Positions 16,391 through 26,112 are shown, counted from the stretch's first letter. The stretch is DNA of 64,000 nucleotides from Actinomadura barringtoniae (GCF_017573505.1 NZ_JAGEOJ010000006.1:372001-436000); one strand, 5' to 3'. Notes: generated by a model not told the origin, from the sequence alone. Translations and numbers: made by a program.

Positions 16391-17365
16391 ATGAGCCTCG
16401 ATGTGCGTCCCGTACGGAACGGGTCCGGCCCCGTCGCGACCGTGCCACGGCGCGGCCTGCGGGCGCGGCTCGCCAAGCTCGACATGAAGGCCTCGCCCTA
16501 CCTGTTCATCTCGCCGTTCTACCTGGTGTTCCTGGTGTTCGGCGCGTTCCCGCTGGTCTACACGCTCTGGGTCTCGCTGCACGACTGGGGCCTGGCCTCG
16601 GGCACGCGCAAGTGGGTCGGCCTGGACAACTACAGCTACCTGCTGGGCGACGAGGACTTCTGGCACGCGGTCGTCAACACGATCGGGATCTTCGTGCTGT
16701 CCACCGTTCCGCAGCTGCTGATCGCGCTGCTCATCGCGAACGCGCTGAACCGGCGGATGCGGATGCCGACGGTGTTCCGCATCGGGATGGTCGCGCCGCT
16801 GGTCACCTCGACGGCGGCGGTGGCGATCGTGTTCACGCAGCTGTTCGACCGCGACTACGGCTTCGTGAACTGGGGCCTGCATCTGGTCGGGGTGAGCCCG
16901 ATCGACTGGCAGGCGAGCCGCGGCTGGTCGTGGGCGGCGATCGCGATGATGGTCAACTGGCGGTGGATCGGCTACAACGCGCTGATCTACCTGGCCGCGA
17001 TGCAGGCCATCCCGAAGGACCTGTACGAGGCGGCGGCGATCGACGGGGCGTCCAGGTTCCGGCAGTTCTGGCAGATCACCGTGCCGCTGCTGCGGCCGAC
17101 GATCCTGTTCACGGTCATCATCTCCACCATCGGCGGGCTGCAGCTGTTCACCGAGCCGGTGCTGTTCAGCGTCGGCACGCCGAACCGGATGGACGGCGGC
17201 CCGGTGCACCAGTTCCAGACCGTGACGATGTACATGTTCGACAACGCCTTCGGCCATGACCGGTACGGCTACGGCGCCACCGTCGCGTGGGCACTGTTCG
17301 TGATCATCATCATCTTCTCGCTGATCAACTTCGTGTTCGTGCGGCGCACGGGAGGCACCAAGTGA
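16391..17365 (+). CDS. cebF: Cellobiose ABC transporter permease CebF
   Basis: 324 residues with a basic cytoplasmic N-terminus followed by SPYLFISPFYLVFLVFGAFP as the first membrane segment, and about six segments overall. The EAA loop is YEAAAIDGASRFRQF. It begins after a strong AAAGGAGGA ribosome binding site 130 nt downstream of cebE, and its TGA overlaps the GTG of cebG (GTGA). It forms the channel with CebG. The ATPase is expected to be a separate MsiK. Confidence 0.92.
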   Translation: MSLDVRPVRNGSGPVATVPRRGLRARLAKLDMKASPYLFISPFYLVFLVFGAFPLVYTLWVSLHDWGLASGTRKWVGLDNYSYLLGDEDFWHAVVNTIGIFVLSTVPQLLIALLIANALNRRMRMPTVFRIGMVAPLVTSTAAVAIVFTQLFDRDYGFVNWGLHLVGVSPIDWQASRGWSWAAIAMMVNWRWIGYNALIYLAAMQAIPKDLYEAAAIDGASRFRQFWQITVPLLRPTILFTVIISTIGGLQLFTEPVLFSVGTPNRMDGGPVHQFQTVTMYMFDNAFGHDRYGYGATVAWALFVIIIIFSLINFVFVRRTGGTK

Positions 17366-18258
17366 CCACCATCCCGGGCATCCGGCGCCGGCGAAGCCAC
17401 GGCCGCCGACCGGACAAGGCGGGCAGGCTGCGCAGCCTGTGGGACGCCAGCCCGCTCACCTACCTGACGCTCGTCGTCGCGCTGGCGCTGTCGGTCTTCC
17501 CCATCTACTGGATGATCGTCGTGGCGACCCGGACCAACGACGTCGTCGCCGACGTGCCGCCGCCGGTGCTGCCGGGCGGGCGCTTCGGAACGAACGTCCA
17601 CCGGTTGTTCTCCACCCAGGACGTCTACTTCGCCAAGGGCCTGGTGAACTCCTTCATCGCCTCCGGCGCGGTGACGATCTCGACGGTGTTCTTCGCCTCG
17701 CTGGCCGGGTTCGCGTTCGCCAAGCTGCGCTTCCGCGGCAAGAACGCGCTGCTCCTCACCATCATCGCCACGATGATGATCCCGGTGCAGATGGGCATCG
17801 TCCCGCTCTACATGATCATGGTGAAGCTGGGGTGGCAGAACCATCTGCAGGCGGTCATCGTGCCGTTCCTGGTCACCGGCTTCGGCGTGTTCATGATGCG
17901 CCAGTACGCCGACCAGGCGATCCCGGACGAGCTCATCGAGGCCGCCCGCGTCGACGGCTGCACCACGTTCGGCATCTACTGGCGGGTCGTGCTGCCCGCG
18001 CTGCGCCCCGCCGCCGGGGTCCTCGGGCTGTTCACGTTCATGCAGACCTGGAACGAGTTCATGTGGCCGCTGGCGGTGCTGACCCCCGACAACCCGACCG
18101 TGCAGCTGTCGATCAACAACCTGGCGAACGCCTATTTCAAGGACTACACGCTGATGTTCGCCGGGACCACCATCGCCGTCCTGCCGCTCCTCATCGTGTT
18201 CATCGTGTTCGGCCGCCAGATCATCGGCGGAATCATGGAAGGTGCGATCAAGGCGTGA
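17362..18258 (+). CDS. cebG: Cellobiose ABC transporter permease CebG
   Basis: 298 residues from a GTG that overlaps the cebF stop, with GGGAGG about 8 nt upstream. It has a MalG-type layout: a polar Arg-rich N-terminus, SVFPIYWMIVVATRTND, the EAA loop IEAARVDGCTTFGIYW and the C-terminal FGRQIIGGIMEGAIKA. The stop overlaps the GTG start of the beta-glucosidase gene by 4 nt, so transport and hydrolysis genes are translationally coupled. Confidence 0.92.
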   Translation: MTTIPGIRRRRSHGRRPDKAGRLRSLWDASPLTYLTLVVALALSVFPIYWMIVVATRTNDVVADVPPPVLPGGRFGTNVHRLFSTQDVYFAKGLVNSFIASGAVTISTVFFASLAGFAFAKLRFRGKNALLLTIIATMMIPVQMGIVPLYMIMVKLGWQNHLQAVIVPFLVTGFGVFMMRQYADQAIPDELIEAARVDGCTTFGIYWRVVLPALRPAAGVLGLFTFMQTWNEFMWPLAVLTPDNPTVQLSINNLANAYFKDYTLMFAGTTIAVLPLLIVFIVFGRQIIGGIMEGAIKA

Positions 18259-19766
18259 CCTCCGTACAGCAGAGCAACGGCGCCGAGGGCAAGAGCAGCA
18301 GCGCCGACAGCGACCGGGCGCCGGCCGCCGCCTTCCCCGTGGGCTTCACCTGGGGCGCGGCCACCGCCGCGTACCAGATCGAGGGGGCGGCGGCCGAGGA
18401 CGGGCGCGGGCCGTCGATCTGGGACACCTTCTGCCGCACGCCGGGCAAGGTGCTGAACGGCGAGAACGGCGACGTCGCGATCGACCACTACCACCGCTTC
18501 CGCGAGGACGTCGCGCTGATGGTGGACCTCGGGCTGACGGCGTACCGGTTCTCCATCTCCTGGCCGCGCGTTCAGCCGTCCGGCGCGGGCCCGGTCAACC
18601 AGGCCGGGCTCGACTTCTACCGCCGGCTGGTGGACGCGCTGCAGGAGGCGGGCATCGAGCCGTGGCCGACGCTCTACCACTGGGACCTGCCGCAGCCGCT
18701 GGAGGACGCGGGCGGCTGGCCGGAACGCGACGTCGCCTACCGCTTCGCCGACTACGCCTCGCAGGTGCACGCCGCGCTGGACGTACGGCGCTGGACGACC
18801 ATCAACGAGCCCTGGTGCGCGGCGTTCCTCGGGTACGCCTCGGGCGAGCACGCGCCCGGCCGCCTCGAACCGGCCGCCTCGCTGCGCGCCGCGCACCACC
18901 TGATGCTGGGGCACGGCCTGGCGACCGAGGCGATGTGCGCGCGCCGTCCCGACGACCACTACGGCGCGGCCGTCAACCTGTACGCGGTCTCCCCCGCCGA
19001 CCCGGCCAATCCGGCCGACGTCGACGCCGCCCGGCGCATCGACGGCCTGCAGAACCGCCTCTTCCTCGACCCGCTCCTGCGCGGCAGCTACCCGGCGGAC
19101 GTGCTGGCCGACCTTGAGGGCCTCGGGTTCGACTCGTGCATCAAGGACGGCGACCTGGCGGCCATCAACCAGCCGCTCGACCACGTGGGCATCAATTACT
19201 ACACCCGCCACACCGTGTCCGGCGTCCCCGGCGAGGCCACCCAGGCCGTCTCCTCCCCGTTCTCCTCGCACTCGCCGTGGGTGGGCAGCGACTTCGTGCG
19301 GTTCGTTCCGGCTGGACGGCCGGTCACCGGCATGGGCTGGGAGATCGACGAGATGGGCCTGTACGAGGTGCTCACCCGCGTCCATCGCGACTACGCCCCG
19401 GTCCCCCTCTACATCACCGAGAACGGCGCGGGCTACGACGAGACGCTGACCGACCCGTCTCCAGCCGACGGGCCGGCCGCCAACGGTTCCACGGTCCACG
19501 ACACGGGCCGGATCTCCTATCTGGACCTCCATTTGCGCGCCTGCCACAAGGCGATCTCCGACGGAGTGCCGTTGCGGGGCTACTTCACGTGGTCTCTGCT
19601 GGATAATTTCGAATGGGCCTGGGGCTATTCCAAGCGCTTCGGCCTGGTCCACGTCGACTACGCGACGCAGCGCCGTACGCCCAAGGACAGCGCCCGCTGG
19701 TACTCGAACGTGATCCGCCACGGCGGACTGGGGGACCGAGGCGGGCTAGCGGAAGGGGCGCGATGA
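18255..19766 (+). CDS. bglC: Intracellular beta-glucosidase BglC (GH1)
   Basis: 503 residues, no signal peptide. After a ~25-residue polar leader the GH1 domain begins FPVGFTWGAATAAYQIEGA. The acid/base Glu is in TINEPWC and the nucleophile Glu in YITENGAGYDE. The C-terminal YFTWSLLDNFEWAWGYSKRFGL is the GH1 aglycone-site motif. It hydrolyses imported cellobiose and cello-oligosaccharides to glucose. In Streptomyces, BglC also controls inducer level for CebR. It overlaps cebG by 4 nt upstream and cebR by 4 nt downstream. Confidence 0.95.
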   Translation: MTSVQQSNGAEGKSSSADSDRAPAAAFPVGFTWGAATAAYQIEGAAAEDGRGPSIWDTFCRTPGKVLNGENGDVAIDHYHRFREDVALMVDLGLTAYRFSISWPRVQPSGAGPVNQAGLDFYRRLVDALQEAGIEPWPTLYHWDLPQPLEDAGGWPERDVAYRFADYASQVHAALDVRRWTTINEPWCAAFLGYASGEHAPGRLEPAASLRAAHHLMLGHGLATEAMCARRPDDHYGAAVNLYAVSPADPANPADVDAARRIDGLQNRLFLDPLLRGSYPADVLADLEGLGFDSCIKDGDLAAINQPLDHVGINYYTRHTVSGVPGEATQAVSSPFSSHSPWVGSDFVRFVPAGRPVTGMGWEIDEMGLYEVLTRVHRDYAPVPLYITENGAGYDETLTDPSPADGPAANGSTVHDTGRISYLDLHLRACHKAISDGVPLRGYFTWSLLDNFEWAWGYSKRFGLVHVDYATQRRTPKDSARWYSNVIRHGGLGDRGGLAEGAR

Positions 19767-20770
19767 AGAGCACCGGGCGGCCGACCCTGGAGGAGGTCGC
19801 GGCCAGAGCGGGAGTGGGCCGCGGCACGGTATCGCGCGTGATCAACGGCTCGCCGCGGGTGAGCCCGCAGGCGCGCGACTCGGTCCTCAAGGCGATCGAC
19901 GAGCTCGGCTACGTACCGAACCGTGCGGCGCGGACACTGGTCACCCACCGGACCGACACCGTGGCGCTGGTGGTGTCCGAGTCCGACCAGCGCCTGTTCG
20001 CGGAGCCCTACTTCGCGGGCATCATCCGGGGCATCTCGGCCGCCCTGGGCGACACCGGTCTCCAGCTGCTGCTCGCCCTGGCGCGCAACCCGGAGGAGTA
20101 CGCGCGCCTGGAGCACTACCTCACCCCCCAGCACGTCGACGGCGTCCTGCTGACCTCCCTGCACGCCGAGGACCCGCTCCCCGGCAAGCTGGAGGCCGGC
20201 GGCGTCCCGACCGTGCTGGGCGGGCGTCCTCCCGGCGTCTCGGCCGTCAGCTACGTGGACGTCGACAACCGCCTCGGCGCACGCGAGGCGGTCGACCATC
20301 TCATCGCCCGGGGCCGGCGGCGGATCGCCACCATCGCCGGTCCCCAGGACATGGGCGTGGGCATAGACCGCCTCACCGGTTACCGCGACGCGCTCGCCGC
20401 CGAGGGCCTGCCCGAGCTGGTCGCGTACGGGGACTTCAGTGAGGCCAGCGGGATCGCCGCGACCAAGGAGCTGCTCCAACGCGATCCCGATCTGGACGCC
20501 GTCTTCGCCGCCGACGACCCGATGGCCCTGGGCGCGCTGCGCGTCCTGCGAGCCAAGGGCCGCGCCGTCCCGGGCGACGTCTCGGTGATCGGCTTCGACG
20601 ACTCGGCCGCCGCGCCGCTGGCCGAGCCGCCGCTCACCACCGTTCACCAGTCGGCCGAGGAGATGGGCAGCGAGATGGCCCGCCTGCTCATCTCCCGGAT
20701 CCGCGGCGAGGACCTGACCGACCCGGTGGTCATACTGCGTCCGCATCTGGTCCTGCGGGACTCCGCCTGA
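19763..20770 (+). CDS. cebR: LacI-family cellobiose-responsive repressor CebR
   Basis: 335 residues. The HTH/hinge is PTLEEVAARAGVGRGTVSRVINGS, followed by a sugar-binding effector domain (VDGVLLTSLHAEDPLP, YVDVDNRLGAREAV, VSVIGFDDSAAAPLAEPPLTTVHQS). Its position as the last gene of the operon and the perfect CebR box upstream of cebE support the name and autoregulation. The ATG overlaps the bglC stop (ATGA). A clear paralogue sits at 37259, sharing long stretches such as RRTIATIAGPADLGAGVDRL versus RRRIATIAGPQDMGVGIDRL. Confidence 0.92.
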   Translation: MKSTGRPTLEEVAARAGVGRGTVSRVINGSPRVSPQARDSVLKAIDELGYVPNRAARTLVTHRTDTVALVVSESDQRLFAEPYFAGIIRGISAALGDTGLQLLLALARNPEEYARLEHYLTPQHVDGVLLTSLHAEDPLPGKLEAGGVPTVLGGRPPGVSAVSYVDVDNRLGAREAVDHLIARGRRRIATIAGPQDMGVGIDRLTGYRDALAAEGLPELVAYGDFSEASGIAATKELLQRDPDLDAVFAADDPMALGALRVLRAKGRAVPGDVSVIGFDDSAAAPLAEPPLTTVHQSAEEMGSEMARLLISRIRGEDLTDPVVILRPHLVLRDSA

Positions 20771-20972
20771 CGCCGCCTTAAGCCTCCGCCGCACGTTGTC
20801 GCATATCTCGTCGCGCACGGTTTCGTTTGCGGCCGGGCGGTGCTTATTTTCGGCATTGGACCAGATCGTCGCACTGATTTACGCTGTTCGTAGATCCGAC
20901 GGCGATTAGCGAATCACGGTGATTCACCATGGCCGCCGTGGAGGCTCCCCAGGTGGTCAGCAGGGAGGCGCC

Positions 20973-21905
20973 ATGCGCGCCCCCGCGATGACCGGCCTGA
21001 TCCACAAGGCACTGATGTACGAGTCCGAGCCCGAGTTCGTCGCGGCCGCGGTGAACTTCATCCAGGACGGCGAAGCGCTGGGCGAACCGACCATGGCCGT
21101 GGTCTCCCGGCGCAAAATCGAGATGCTGCGAGCAGCGACGACGGCCACTGTGGAGTACATCGACGCCGAAGGCTGGTACACCTCCCCCGGTGCCACGCTC
21201 GGCGCCTATTACCGGCGTGTCCAGCAACACCGCGGCCCGGGGCGGCTGCGGCTGGTCGGCGAACCGATCTGGACCGGCCGCAGTCCCCTGCAGGTCCGCG
21301 AATGGAAACGGTACGAGGCGGTCGCCAACCTGACGTTCGCCTCCTGCCCTGCCTGGATCCTGTGCCCGTACGACACCGGTGCCCTGCCCGACGACATCGT
21401 CGCGGCGGCGTCGTGCACCCATCCCGACGTGGTGGTCGGCGGCGTCAGCCACCGCAGCGCCGCCTACCAGGACCCCGCCGAGTTCGCGCGGTCCTGCGAC
21501 CGGACGCCGCTGGCGCCGCCCGGCGCGGACGTGGCGGCGCTGCCGATCATCCCCGGAGGGCTGACCCGCGTCCGCGGATTCCTGGCCGCCGAGTCCACCC
21601 TGCGCGGGCTCGGCGGCGACCGCATGGAGGACCTGGTGATCGCGGCGAACGAGGCGGCGACCAACGTGGTCGAGCACGGCGGGCGGCGCGGCCGGGTGCG
21701 GATCTGGACCGACCACGGCGACCTGGTCTGCGACGTCGTGGACGAGGGCGGACGGCTGGACGACCCGCTCGCCGGGCACCTGCCGCCTCCCCCGCGCGCG
21801 ACCAGCGGGCACGGGCTGTGGCTGATCCGGCAGCTGTGCGATCTGGTCGAGATCCGCGACGAGCCGGGCGGCGTCATCGTACGAATGCGCATGCATCTCA
21901 GCTAA
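20973..21905 (+). CDS. MEDS-domain sensor anti-sigma protein with HATPase module
   Basis: 310 residues. Residues ~1-160 resemble the MEDS sensory domain found in methanogen and actinomycete regulators (LIHKALMYESEPEFVAA, then MAVVSRRKIEMLR, and a LRLVGEPIW strand). Residues ~180-310 form an RsbW-like GHKL ATPase domain with N box NEAATNVVEHG and G box GHGLWLIRQLCD. Such fusions are proposed to switch sigma or anti-anti-sigma partners in response to a small ligand; no partner gene is adjacent. The ATG at 20973 follows GGGAGG. The 202 nt upstream are gene-free with no confident promoter. Confidence 0.85.
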   Translation: MRAPAMTGLIHKALMYESEPEFVAAAVNFIQDGEALGEPTMAVVSRRKIEMLRAATTATVEYIDAEGWYTSPGATLGAYYRRVQQHRGPGRLRLVGEPIWTGRSPLQVREWKRYEAVANLTFASCPAWILCPYDTGALPDDIVAAASCTHPDVVVGGVSHRSAAYQDPAEFARSCDRTPLAPPGADVAALPIIPGGLTRVRGFLAAESTLRGLGGDRMEDLVIAANEAATNVVEHGGRRGRVRIWTDHGDLVCDVVDEGGRLDDPLAGHLPPPPRATSGHGLWLIRQLCDLVEIRDEPGGVIVRMRMHLS

Positions 21906-21985
21906 AACCGATCATCCGATCCCTCCCGGGAACCGCCCGCACTAAAATGATCAGCCGGCGGCCCCCGCGACGGAGAGGACGGGCC

Positions 21986-22864
21986 ATGTCGGACCAGACG
22001 AGTGGCTCGAACGACCCGGGCGACGGCGAGAACGTCCGCGACGGCGGCGCTCAGGGCGGCGGCGAGGGCGACAACACTCCCGAGCTGGATCTGGCCCGCC
22101 TGCGGGTCGACGTCCCGCATTCCGCCCGCATTTACGATTACATCCTCGGCGGCAAGGACAACTTCGAGGCCGACCGTGCCGCCGCGGCCGAGATCGTGAA
22201 GTACCAGCCGACGATCCCGCGGTCCATGCGCGGCAACCGGGCGTTCATGGCCCGGATGACCCGCCACCTGGTCACCGAGTTCGGCATCACGCAGTTCCTG
22301 GACGTCGGCACCGGCCTGCCCACCTCGCCCAACCTGCACGAGGCCGCGCAGCAGGTCGACCCCACCTGCCGGATCCTGTACGTCGACAACGATCCGATCG
22401 TCCTCGTGCACGCCCGCGCGCTGCTGCGCAGCAACCCCGCGGGCCGGACCTCCTACCTCGACGCCGACCTGCGCGACCCCGCCGGGATCCTGGACTCCGA
22501 CCAGTTCCACGAGACGCTGGACCTGAAGCGGCCGATCGCGCTCACGCTCATCGCCATCATGCAGATGTTCGAGGACGACGAGGAGGCCCACGGCCTGGTG
22601 CGCCGCCTCGTGGAGCCGTTGGCGCCGGGCAGCACGCTGTCGATGACGATCGTGCCCGACGACCCGGAGGTCGAGGCCGGGTCGGCGATCTACCGCGCCC
22701 GCGGCCTGCCGATGCGCACGCGCAGCAAGGCCGAGGCGGAACGGTTCTTCGACGGCCTCGAACTGATCGACCCGGGCGTCACCCGTTCCACGCACTGGCA
22801 TCCCGAGGGCGTACCGGAGACCGGCGAGAACCACATGTACGCCGGCGTCGCCATCAAACGCTGA
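21986..22864 (+). CDS. SAM-dependent methyltransferase (DUF574/PF04672 family)
   Basis: 292 residues. After an acidic, low-complexity ~30-residue leader come the family signatures: VPHSARIYDYILGGKDNFEADR, the nucleotide-binding loop FLDVGTGLPT, ILYVDNDPIVLVHARALL and ALTLIAIMQMFEDDE. These proteins are abundant in actinomycetes, and almost none has a known substrate. The ATG follows GGAGAGGACGG. It lies 80 nt after the MEDS gene on the same strand and may be co-transcribed with it. A strong bidirectional terminator follows. Confidence 0.9.
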   Translation: MSDQTSGSNDPGDGENVRDGGAQGGGEGDNTPELDLARLRVDVPHSARIYDYILGGKDNFEADRAAAAEIVKYQPTIPRSMRGNRAFMARMTRHLVTEFGITQFLDVGTGLPTSPNLHEAAQQVDPTCRILYVDNDPIVLVHARALLRSNPAGRTSYLDADLRDPAGILDSDQFHETLDLKRPIALTLIAIMQMFEDDEEAHGLVRRLVEPLAPGSTLSMTIVPDDPEVEAGSAIYRARGLPMRTRSKAEAERFFDGLELIDPGVTRSTHWHPEGVPETGENHMYAGVAIKR

Positions 22865-22876
22865 GCTCCCGAACGG

Positions 22877-22917
22877 CGAGAAGCCGGGCCGGTGTGGCGT
22901 TCCGGCCCGGCTTCTCG
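22877..22917. terminator. Strong bidirectional terminator
   Basis: A perfect 16-bp stem (22877-22892 with 22902-22917, CGAGAAGCCGGGCCGG and its complement) closes a 9-nt loop between the convergent methyltransferase and lipase genes. Confidence 0.88.
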
Positions 22918-22946
22918 CGGTGCGACCCCGGTTTCGTCCTGTGGGG

Positions 22947-23768
22947 CTAGCTGTCGCGGGAGGCGCGCGCGAGGGCGCCGGCGGTCGAGGTGAACGCGGG
23001 CAGGTAGCCGCTGGCATGCCCGAGCGCGGTCGGGTGGTAGGAGTTGCCGATCGGCAGCGTGACCGAGTTGAGCCAGTCGTCGCCCGAGCAGAGCTCGTGG
23101 CCGGAGAACTCGTCACGGACGTCGGAGAAGGTGAAGCCCGCGCGGGACGCACCCTGCGAGACGCTGGTGTCGAGGACGTCGGAGCCCTCGTTCAGCTTGT
23201 TCCGCTTGGTGTTGCTCAGCCCCACGCAGAAGCTCGTGATCTTGTAGAGGTGCGGGTAGCCGAGCACGACCACATGCGCGGACGGCGCCTTGGACTTGAT
23301 CGTGGAGAAGAGCGAGTCCAGGCTTCCTGGCAGCGTGTTCTGGGCGCTGGCCTCGGCGTTGTTCACGGCGGAGACGCAGGTGGAGTCCGAGCCGGTGACG
23401 CAGGTCGACATCACGTTGGAGAAGCCGATGTCGTTGCCGCCGACGCTGATGCTCACAAGCGTGGTCGAGGAGCTGAGGGAGCCGAGCTGCCCGCTGTTCA
23501 CGCTGCTGGTCGTCGCCCCGGAGCAGGCGACGAAGCTGAACGAGGCGGGGGCGTGCGCGGCGGCCCACAACTGCGGGTAGGCCTTGGTGCTGCGCTTGCA
23601 GTCGCCGCTCCCCGAGTCGTAGCTGCCAGCACCGACACCGGAGGAGTACGAGTCGCCCAGGGCGACGTAACGGGCACCGGCGGCCGAGGCCGTTCCGGTG
23701 GCGGCGAGCGAGCCTGCGAGAAATGCGAATGCGCCGGCGGAAAGCGCAAGGGAGCGGGGAAAGCGCAT
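22947..23768 (-). CDS. Secreted SGNH/GDSL-family lipase/esterase
   Basis: 273 residues with a Sec signal peptide (MRFPRSLALSAGAFAFLAGS...TASA, cleavage near residue 29). SGNH blocks: block I ALGDSYSSGVGA (catalytic Ser), the Gly block, block III SVGGNDIGFSN (Asn) and block V NSYHPTALGH (Asp/His type). Six cysteines suggest three disulfides, as in the Streptomyces rimosus/S. coelicolor secreted lipases that this resembles. It likely hydrolyses lipid or acyl esters, possibly including plant acyl groups. The ATG is preceded by CAGGAGG. It is in the same direction as the xylanase operon but 142 nt downstream, so probably has its own promoter. Confidence 0.92.
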   Translation of the reverse strand: MRFPRSLALSAGAFAFLAGSLAATGTASAAGARYVALGDSYSSGVGAGSYDSGSGDCKRSTKAYPQLWAAAHAPASFSFVACSGATTSSVNSGQLGSLSSSTTLVSISVGGNDIGFSNVMSTCVTGSDSTCVSAVNNAEASAQNTLPGSLDSLFSTIKSKAPSAHVVVLGYPHLYKITSFCVGLSNTKRNKLNEGSDVLDTSVSQGASRAGFTFSDVRDEFSGHELCSGDDWLNSVTLPIGNSYHPTALGHASGYLPAFTSTAGALARASRDS

Positions 23769-23910
23769 GGACCCTCCTGAGGGGAAAAGGGCGCTCGTTG
23801 ATCACTTCCCTTATACTCCTGATCCCTTTTCATGACTTCCCAAGAAAGGTGGATCCCCTGGTCACCCTTGACTCTTGACGGAACGGTTTTCACATGGAAT
23901 ACCTGAACAC

Positions 23911-25293
23911 CTAGCCCAGGGAGCAGTTCCCGCCGTTCAGACTGAAGGCGGTGGGTACGGCATTGATACCGGAGTGGGTGGCGTTGAAGCCGATGGTGGT
24001 TGAGGCGCCTGCGGCGAGGGTTCCGTTCCACGAGGCGTTCTTGGCCGCCACCGCCGCGCCGGTCTGTGACCATTCGGCGCTCCAGCCCTGGGTGACCTTC
24101 TGGTCGCCGGGGAAGGAGAACGCGAGACTCCAGCCGTTGATCGCGGCACTTCCGGTGTTGGTGACGGTGACCGATCCAGTGAAACCGGTGTTCCACTGGC
24201 TGACCACCTTGTAGCTCACCTTGCAGGAGAGGCCGGGGTCCGGTGGCGTGGTGCCGCCGCCGAGAGCCGTGCGGAGCGCCGCGTAGGCGGGCTTGGGCGC
24301 GAGGTTCTCGTCGTACGGGAGAGCGGCGCCCTGGCCGGGGAAGACACCCGGGATCCAGGAGTACTTGTCGGTGTAGTCCCAGACCGTGATCCCGACGCAC
24401 CGGGACACCGCCAGGCACGCCTTGGTGACGTCGGAATACCAGGCGGCCTGGGTGCTGAGCTTGGCGGAGTCCGCGGGCAGGACCATGCGGATGTCCAGCT
24501 CGGTGATGGCCACGTCCACACCGAGATCGGCGAACCGCTGCAGGTTCTGCTGCACCTGGGAGGGAAGGCCGTACTGCAGCGCCAGATGTCCCTGGAAGCC
24601 GACGCCGTCGATGGGCACGCCCTGGGACTTCAGCGACTTGACCAGGTTGTACATCGCGTCGCTCTTCGCACCGATCCCGTCGGTGTTGTAGTCGTTGATG
24701 TAGAGCTTGGCCCCGGGGTCGGCGGCGCGCGCGGCGCGCAGGGCGTCGGCGATGTAGCTCTGGCCCAGCGTGCTGTAGAAGACCGAGTCGCGGAACGTCC
24801 CGTCGTCGTTGAACGGCTCGTTGACCACGTCCCAGTGCATCACCTGGCCCTTGTAGTGCGACGCGACCGTGGTGACGTGGTTCTGCAGGATCGACCGGAG
24901 CTCGGCCGCGGGGAAGCCGCCGTTCGACACCCAGCTCGGCAGCTGGCTGTGCCAGACGAGCGTGTGCCCGCGGACCTTCTGCCCGTTCTTCTGGGCGAGC
25001 GCGACGATCTCGTCGCCCTTGGCGAAGCTGAACTGCCCTCGCTGCGGCTCGGTGGCGTCCCACTTCATCGCGTTGCCGGGCGTGATCGCGTTGAACTCCC
25101 GACCCAGCGTCGCGACGTACGGGGCGTCGGACAGTTCCGGGTTGTCGGTGGCCGAGCCGAAGTAGCGCCCCTTGGCGGCGGCGAGCTCGCCCAGGGTCGG
25201 CTCGGCGGCGTGGGCGGGAACCGGCACGAACACGGCGGCGACGATCAGGGCGGCCGACAGTCTCGAGCCGAGGGCGAGTGGGAGGAGCGTCAT
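23911..25293 (-). CDS. Secreted GH10 endo-1,4-beta-xylanase with C-terminal CBM2
   Basis: 460 residues: signal peptide (cleavage after PAHA near residue 29), GH10 domain (~32-345) and CBM2 (~355-460). The catalytic acid/base is the Glu in HWDVVNEPFND and the nucleophile the Glu in AITELDIRM. The TLVWHSQLPSW loop and the VWDYTDKYSW end segment are typical GH10. The CBM2 starts SCKVSYKVVSQWNTGF and has the usual Trp ladder and terminal Cys pair. The ATG lies 3 nt after the permease stop, so the xylanase is the last gene of the xylo-oligosaccharide transporter operon. Export of the enzyme and uptake of its products are therefore transcribed together. Confidence 0.95.
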   Translation of the reverse strand: MTLLPLALGSRLSAALIVAAVFVPVPAHAAEPTLGELAAAKGRYFGSATDNPELSDAPYVATLGREFNAITPGNAMKWDATEPQRGQFSFAKGDEIVALAQKNGQKVRGHTLVWHSQLPSWVSNGGFPAAELRSILQNHVTTVASHYKGQVMHWDVVNEPFNDDGTFRDSVFYSTLGQSYIADALRAARAADPGAKLYINDYNTDGIGAKSDAMYNLVKSLKSQGVPIDGVGFQGHLALQYGLPSQVQQNLQRFADLGVDVAITELDIRMVLPADSAKLSTQAAWYSDVTKACLAVSRCVGITVWDYTDKYSWIPGVFPGQGAALPYDENLAPKPAYAALRTALGGGTTPPDPGLSCKVSYKVVSQWNTGFTGSVTVTNTGSAAINGWSLAFSFPGDQKVTQGWSAEWSQTGAAVAAKNASWNGTLAAGASTTIGFNATHSGINAVPTAFSLNGGNCSLG

Positions 25294-25296
25294 GGG

Positions 25297-26112
25297 TCAG
25301 CCCTTCGTGGCACCGGCGGTGAGGCCGCCGATGAGCTGGCGTTCGGCGACGGAGTAGAAGGCCAGCGCGGGCACCATCGCGAGCACGATGTAGGCGAGGA
25401 CCCGGGCGTAGTCGGTGTTGTACTGGCCCTGGAACTGCTGGACCCCGACCGGGATGGTCTGCCATTTGGGGTTGGTCAGGACCAGCAAGGGCAGGAAGAA
25501 GTTGTTCCAGCTCGCCACGATGGCCAGCACCGACACGGTGCCGAGCGCGGGCCGGGCCATGGGCAGCAGGATCCGCCAGAAGAAGCCGAACCGGCTGCAG
25601 CCGTCGAGGATGGCGGCCTCCTCCAGTTCGGCGGGGATGGTGCGGAAGAAGCTGCGCAGGATGATGATCGTCATGGGCAGGCCGAAGCCCGCCTGCGGCA
25701 GGATCAGCCCGATCGGGTTGTCGAGCAGGTCGAAGGTCCGCAGCAGCACGAACAGCGGCAGCACCGCCACCGCGAACGGGAACATCAGCCCGATCGTGAA
25801 CAGCGTGTAGAACAGCTCCCGGCCGCGGAAGGCGTACCGGGCGAACACGAACGCCGCCATCGCCGACACCGAGACGGTGAGGAGCGTGGTCGCCACCGCG
25901 ACCCCGGTGCTGTTGGCGACCTGCCTCCAGAACGAGCCCGACGACAGGACGCCGCTGTAGTTGGACAGCTTCCACGGCGACGGCAGCCCCAGGGGGTTGT
26001 CGGTCAGCTGGTCGGTGCTCTTGAAACCGGACAGCACGGCGTACAGCAGCGGGACGACGACGAACGCCCCGATCAGCCAGACGACCGAGTGCCTGGACAG
26101 GCTCCGGAGCAT
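25297..26112 (-). CDS. MalG-like permease of the xylo-oligosaccharide transporter (CUT1)
   Basis: 271 residues with six membrane segments. It has the MalG-type start VVWLIGAFVVVPLLYAVLSGFK, the EAA loop EEAAILDGCSRFGFFWR and the C-terminal ERQLIGGLTAGATKG. The ATG at 26112 overlaps the upstream permease stop by 1 nt (TGATG); a GTG one codon earlier is also possible. The substrate is inferred as xylobiose or xylo-oligosaccharides from the xylanase directly downstream and the divergent GH3/GH43 genes (BxlG-like). Confidence 0.88.
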   Translation of the reverse strand: MLRSLSRHSVVWLIGAFVVVPLLYAVLSGFKSTDQLTDNPLGLPSPWKLSNYSGVLSSGSFWRQVANSTGVAVATTLLTVSVSAMAAFVFARYAFRGRELFYTLFTIGLMFPFAVAVLPLFVLLRTFDLLDNPIGLILPQAGFGLPMTIIILRSFFRTIPAELEEAAILDGCSRFGFFWRILLPMARPALGTVSVLAIVASWNNFFLPLLVLTNPKWQTIPVGVQQFQGQYNTDYARVLAYIVLAMVPALAFYSVAERQLIGGLTAGATKG